Assembly (NCBI RefSeq): GCF_005887615.1
Contig: NZ_VANS01000001.1
Location: 1,677,097-1,741,096 of the forward strand
Length of the DNA stretch: 64,000 bases
Reading direction: 5' to 3'
From: Sulfitobacter sabulilitoris
GTDB lineage: Bacteria > Pseudomonadota > Alphaproteobacteria > Rhodobacterales > Rhodobacteraceae
Shown: positions 61,455 through 64,000 of the stretch, piece after piece
Layout of the letters: every line of letters begins with the position of its first letter
Numbering within the stretch: the stretch's first letter is position 1
Position numbers and translations under genes: made by a program
Notes under the pieces: generated by a model
What the model was told of the DNA's origin: nothing
What the model saw: the letters and a program-made list of their open reading frames with translations, nothing else
Database searches by the model: none

Positions 61455-62192
61455 ATGGGCCGCTCAATCATCTTTGTCTACGGCATTGCCGCCTACGTCA
61501 TCTTTCTGGCTACATTCCTCTATTCAATTGGTTTTGTTGGAAATATTCTGGTCCCGAAATCCATCGATTCCGGCGTGCAAGGCCCTGTGGGTGTATCCGT
61601 CGCGATCAATCTGGCGCTGCTGTCCATCTTTGCGCTTCAGCATAGCGTCATGGCGCGCCCGGCCTTCAAACGTGTCTGGACCAAGATCATTCCCAAGGCC
61701 GCCGAACGCAGCACCTACATCTGGATGACATGTGCAGCGCTGATCCTGATCTTCGTCTTTTGGCAACCGCTTCCGACACCGATATGGAGCGCCGCCGGTA
61801 CATTCGCGGGCACGGCCTTGTCGGCGCTGTTCTGGGTCGGCTGGCTGGTCGTTCTGGCCTCGACATTCATGATTGATCATTTTGATCTGTTCGGCCTGAA
61901 ACAGATCTACGCAAACCTGAGAACCCGCGTGGCAACACAACCGGAGTTCATGAAGACCGGTCTGTACCGACTGGTGCGCCATCCTATCATGACCGGTTTT
62001 CTGATCGCATTTTGGGCCACGCCCATCATGACAGTGGGGCATCTTTTGTTTGCGGTGGTGACGACGGGCTACATCGTCATCGCGGTTCGACATCTTGAGG
62101 AAACAGATCTTATTGCCGAGATCGGCGACGACTACTTGGCATACCGGCGCGACGTGCCCGCATTTGTTCCAGGCTTTCGGTGGGGTCGATGA
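61455..62192 (+). CDS. mddA: Methanethiol S-methyltransferase-like membrane protein (MddA family)
   Basis: About 245 residues with five to six membrane helices. It follows the MddA pattern: IIFVYGIAAYVIFLATFLYS, SIGFVGNILVPKSID, LLSIFALQHSVMARPAFKRVW, HFDLFGLKQIYANLR, and the isoprenylcysteine-methyltransferase-type end LYRLVRHPIMTGFLIAFW with HLEETDLIAEIGDDYLAY. MddA uses SAM to methylate methanethiol to dimethyl sulfide. Related NnrU/ICMT proteins with other substrates exist, so activity is likely but not proven. Start ATG 61455 chosen after GGGG; 61443 is also in frame. Confidence 0.82.
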   Translation: MGRSIIFVYGIAAYVIFLATFLYSIGFVGNILVPKSIDSGVQGPVGVSVAINLALLSIFALQHSVMARPAFKRVWTKIIPKAAERSTYIWMTCAALILIFVFWQPLPTPIWSAAGTFAGTALSALFWVGWLVVLASTFMIDHFDLFGLKQIYANLRTRVATQPEFMKTGLYRLVRHPIMTGFLIAFWATPIMTVGHLLFAVVTTGYIVIAVRHLEETDLIAEIGDDYLAYRRDVPAFVPGFRWGR

Positions 62193-62843
62193 GATGACGC
62201 TGGGCCCCAAACGTCTCAGCCACATCCAACCTTGCGCAGAGACAGGGCCGCTTGACTCGCCAGCACTTCAAATGCGGCATGCGCGAATACTTCGCGTCGA
62301 ATGTGACGCGATGCTGCCTCGTCCCATGTCGGCCCTCCAAAGACCAAGGCAAAAATTCATTGACTCGGGGGGCAATAAAAACCTGCGGTCCCTTTAGCGA
62401 CCGAAGGGTCGATCTAATGAACAGGGCAGAATCTGAAAATGACTGGAAAACTGATACTCACAACGACTGCGCTGGCGCTGCGCGCCCATCTGGGGCGCAA
62501 GATCGTCTATCGCGGCGCTGACCTGAATGCCTGGGTCAAGGAAGGCTGCGTCGGGCCTTCGGTAAGCGGGCGATCATGAAAGGTGCTCTTCACCACGTAT
62601 CGCAGAGCGTGCATTCATATTCCCACCTCCTCTCTATCGGTCGGCCTGCATCGGCCTCGGTGGACAGAGAGGTCCAGTGTTTGGGCGCGCCTCAGTCGGA
62701 GACGCAGTGAAGCCAGCCCGGCGGCTGACCAAGACCCGTGCCGATGCGTTCATATCGACAATGTTCCAAGACCGGTCAATCGCAAAGGACGGTTAAGGGC
62801 CGATACCGTCCCTTTGAAAGCGTTGCGTGGATCGCCCGTCTGC
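62193..62843. other. 651-nt region without a recognisable gene
   Basis: Follows the MddA-like gene. Frames here do not match known proteins. One 46-codon frame at 62439-62579 (MTGKLILTTTALALRAH, then VYRGADLNAWVKEGC) ends with a phrase like the wing of excisionase-type helix-turn-helix proteins, and could be a remnant. A second frame overlaps its stop at 62576. Small hairpin CGACC-GAAG-GGTCG at about 62399-62412. The stretch looks like decayed accessory DNA. Confidence 0.4.
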
Positions 62844-63305
62844 TCAGGTCATCAGTCTTCGACGCAGGTTATCGTCGGGCGTGGCGCACATGTCGGCCTT
62901 GCCGAAGCGATACCGATTGTGCGCGATCCGGCGATATATCCATTCGCGAAGGCCTCGCGGGAGAACACGCAGAAGTGTGGCGAGCCTTGCTACACCGCCC
63001 AACCGCTCGCCGATCCGGATGATCGCTTCCATGCCGGACCATGCTTGCCCATCTTCGATAAAGAGCCAAGTCTCCGGGTCCATCGGGTCCAGTCCGTAGT
63101 GACGCACGAGAGCATCGCCAGTTTTCGACTGAGCGGGGCAGATGCGGAAGGTCCCGGCGTTATCAAGTTTCGCAATTGTGCGCGCCCCCCAGGAGCAAAG
63201 AGCGCAGTCACCGTCCATGACCGCTATTTGACCACTGTCGTCGAAGTCAGGAACGGCTGGATCCTCCCGATACGAGTAGGCTGTTCTCTCAAGAAGTGCT
63301 GCCAT
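62844..63305 (-). CDS. DCC-family thiol-disulfide oxidoreductase-like protein (DUF393)
   Basis: 153 residues. The family motif VMDGDCALCSWGARTI (Asp-Gly-x-Cys-x2-Cys) lies near residues 29-44, with TWLFIEDGQAWSGMEAIIRI, LREWIYRRIAHNRYRFG and a C-terminal Cys (ADMCATP). Start ATG 63305 follows GGAGATTAGA. Predicted to have a thioredoxin-like fold; the true reaction is not known. The gene stands alone between decayed sequences and looks intact. Confidence 0.88.
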   Translation of the reverse strand: MAALLERTAYSYREDPAVPDFDDSGQIAVMDGDCALCSWGARTIAKLDNAGTFRICPAQSKTGDALVRHYGLDPMDPETWLFIEDGQAWSGMEAIIRIGERLGGVARLATLLRVLPRGLREWIYRRIAHNRYRFGKADMCATPDDNLRRRLMT

Positions 63306-63464
63306 TCTAATCTCCACAGGTCTTTGGACCCAGCATGCGTGGTTTCGTGATAAACAACAACACAGGGCGAGTACGGGCGGCAAATGGCAGCTTGGTGATA
63401 TCAGCTGTGATGGTGGTATCAGACGAATTCGAACCCGTCTCGGTTTGCCGCGGAATACGTGAAC

Positions 63465-64000
63465 TTATCCGGAGCAAAGCTGCCGCCACTCGGACAGAGC
63501 AGCGACGCGGTAGAGCTTGAAATTGCCTTTGCTGTAGAGTGAACGCTCTAGGTTGAAATGGGTGCGGACCGAGGCATGAACGGCGGCGAATTTCTGTAAA
63601 CATCACATGCTCCGGAACCGCTGCATGGCCCGCTCTCGGCGTCGAAACGGCAGGTGTGAATTCTCCGCCCATTGTTGCGCCAGCGCCCCGTTTCCTGACG
63701 ATTGTCGTTCGCGATGACTTTCATAGCGGCGCCATGGGATCGAAGTTTATCCGTCACGATCAACGGCCCGCCAAAGCTAGTGCTGCGCGCCGTTGATCTT
63801 CACGAAAACCTCGTCGAGATGCCATCGCCAGTTCGAGCAATACCGCATCTTCTGGATACGTTTGCGGCAGATTTCAGCGGCAAACATCGGGCCAAATCCA
63901 TTCCACCAATAGCGCACGGTTTCATGGTCGATGTCGATGCCGCGTTCGTGCAATAGGTCCTCGACGTTGCGAAGCGAAAGTGGAAATCGCACACACATCA
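63465..64000 (-). mobile_element. IS6-family transposase remnant (broken, cut by window edge)
   Basis: Minus-strand translation gives blocks of an IS6-family DDE transposase: RFPLSLRNVEDLLHERGID, HETVRYWWNGFGPMFAAEI, SNWRWHLDEVFVKING, then TAG at 63779-63777. After LWRAVDRDG the frame is lost and about 35 codons are deleted before IVTDKLRSHGAAMKVI; a further shift after RW leads to AENSHLPFRRRERAMQRFRSM, a TGA, and LQKFAAVHASV to LYRVAALSEWRQLCSG, ending TAA 63467-63465. At least one deletion, one frameshift and two stops make it inactive. No clear terminal inverted repeat was found downstream. Confidence 0.88.

Noticed and set aside
63421..63450. Minus-strand GGTTCGAATT with flanking GACG/CGTC and a nearby ACCACCA, resembling a tRNA T-arm and 3' end (possible attachment site)
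   Set aside because: The five-base T-stem does not pair, the base after the loop is T rather than C, and no acceptor, D-arm or anticodon arm can be drawn upstream.
1..64000. CRISPR arrays, tRNA or rRNA genes, prophage or known defence systems
   Set aside because: No regularly spaced repeats, no cloverleaf with a proper T-arm, no rRNA signature and no phage structural or defence gene families were seen on either strand by reading; a covariance-model search was not possible.

Overview
The window is GC-rich, densely packed alphaproteobacterial chromosome, most likely from the Rhodobacteraceae (Roseobacter group). The signs are family markers: homospermidine synthase, plant-type glutamate-cysteine ligase, a stand-alone aa3 oxidase subunit IV, phaA/phaB, ETF-ubiquinone oxidoreductase, short DUF465 and DUF2007 proteins, and many ATGA/GTGA stop-start overlaps. 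This assignment is inference from gene content; no 16S rRNA or tRNA gene was found. Both window ends cut through a gene.

Layout. 0-1.6 kb: start of homospermidine synthase, rpsD (S4) with its own promoter, structured leader and terminator, and tag. 1.7-5.5 kb: an EAL-domain c-di-GMP phosphodiesterase behind a CtrA-like site, then phaA, a patatin-like hydrolase and phaB, closed by a terminator. 5.6-14.4 kb: a small protein divergent from a LysR gene and its DMT exporter, DUF465, a tRNA/RNA methyltransferase, DUF2007, polyprenyl diphosphate synthase, ispE, a TPR protein and ETF-QO. 15-22.5 kb: greA, a membrane protein, a molybdenum-cofactor run (moeA fusion, mobB, mobA, fdhD), azlCD, a lipoprotein and the aa3 subunit IV. 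22.5-28.5 kb: an MBL hydrolase plus acyl-CoA dehydrogenase (DmdC-like family), Sua5, YqgE and a DsbD-like periplasmic protein. 28.5-35.4 kb: an RND pump, moaB, a LysE exporter and a family-4-like uracil-DNA glycosylase that has lost its Fe-S cysteines. 35.5-39.8 kb: pyrB, three small membrane proteins, a dihydroorotase homologue without metal ligands, and plsY. 40-49.7 kb: gshA, rsmE, ubiA, a BON-OmpA protein, moaE/moaD, pgsA and uvrC. 50-59.7 kb: pteridine-reductase-like SDR, Ca2+/cation antiporter, a small zinc-ribbon membrane protein, an S49 peptidase, an ABC-2 exporter, a CoxG-like protein, a DMT transporter, a quinone reductase, and a CHASE histidine kinase with its response regulator.

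The last 4.3 kb differ: coding density drops, a flavin-binding PPOX-family gene is interrupted by a stop codon, an IS6-family transposase is broken, and intact genes (HxlR regulator, MddA-like methanethiol S-methyltransferase, DCC thiol protein) stand alone. This looks like a decaying accessory segment.

No clearly new defence or mobile system is visible. The best leads are the degenerate PyrC beside PyrB with small membrane proteins between them, the Fe-S-less UDG, the MoeA fusion, the HxlR/MddA sulfur pair, the S4 leader, two CtrA-like sites, and several short genes of 34-55 codons with good ribosome binding sites.
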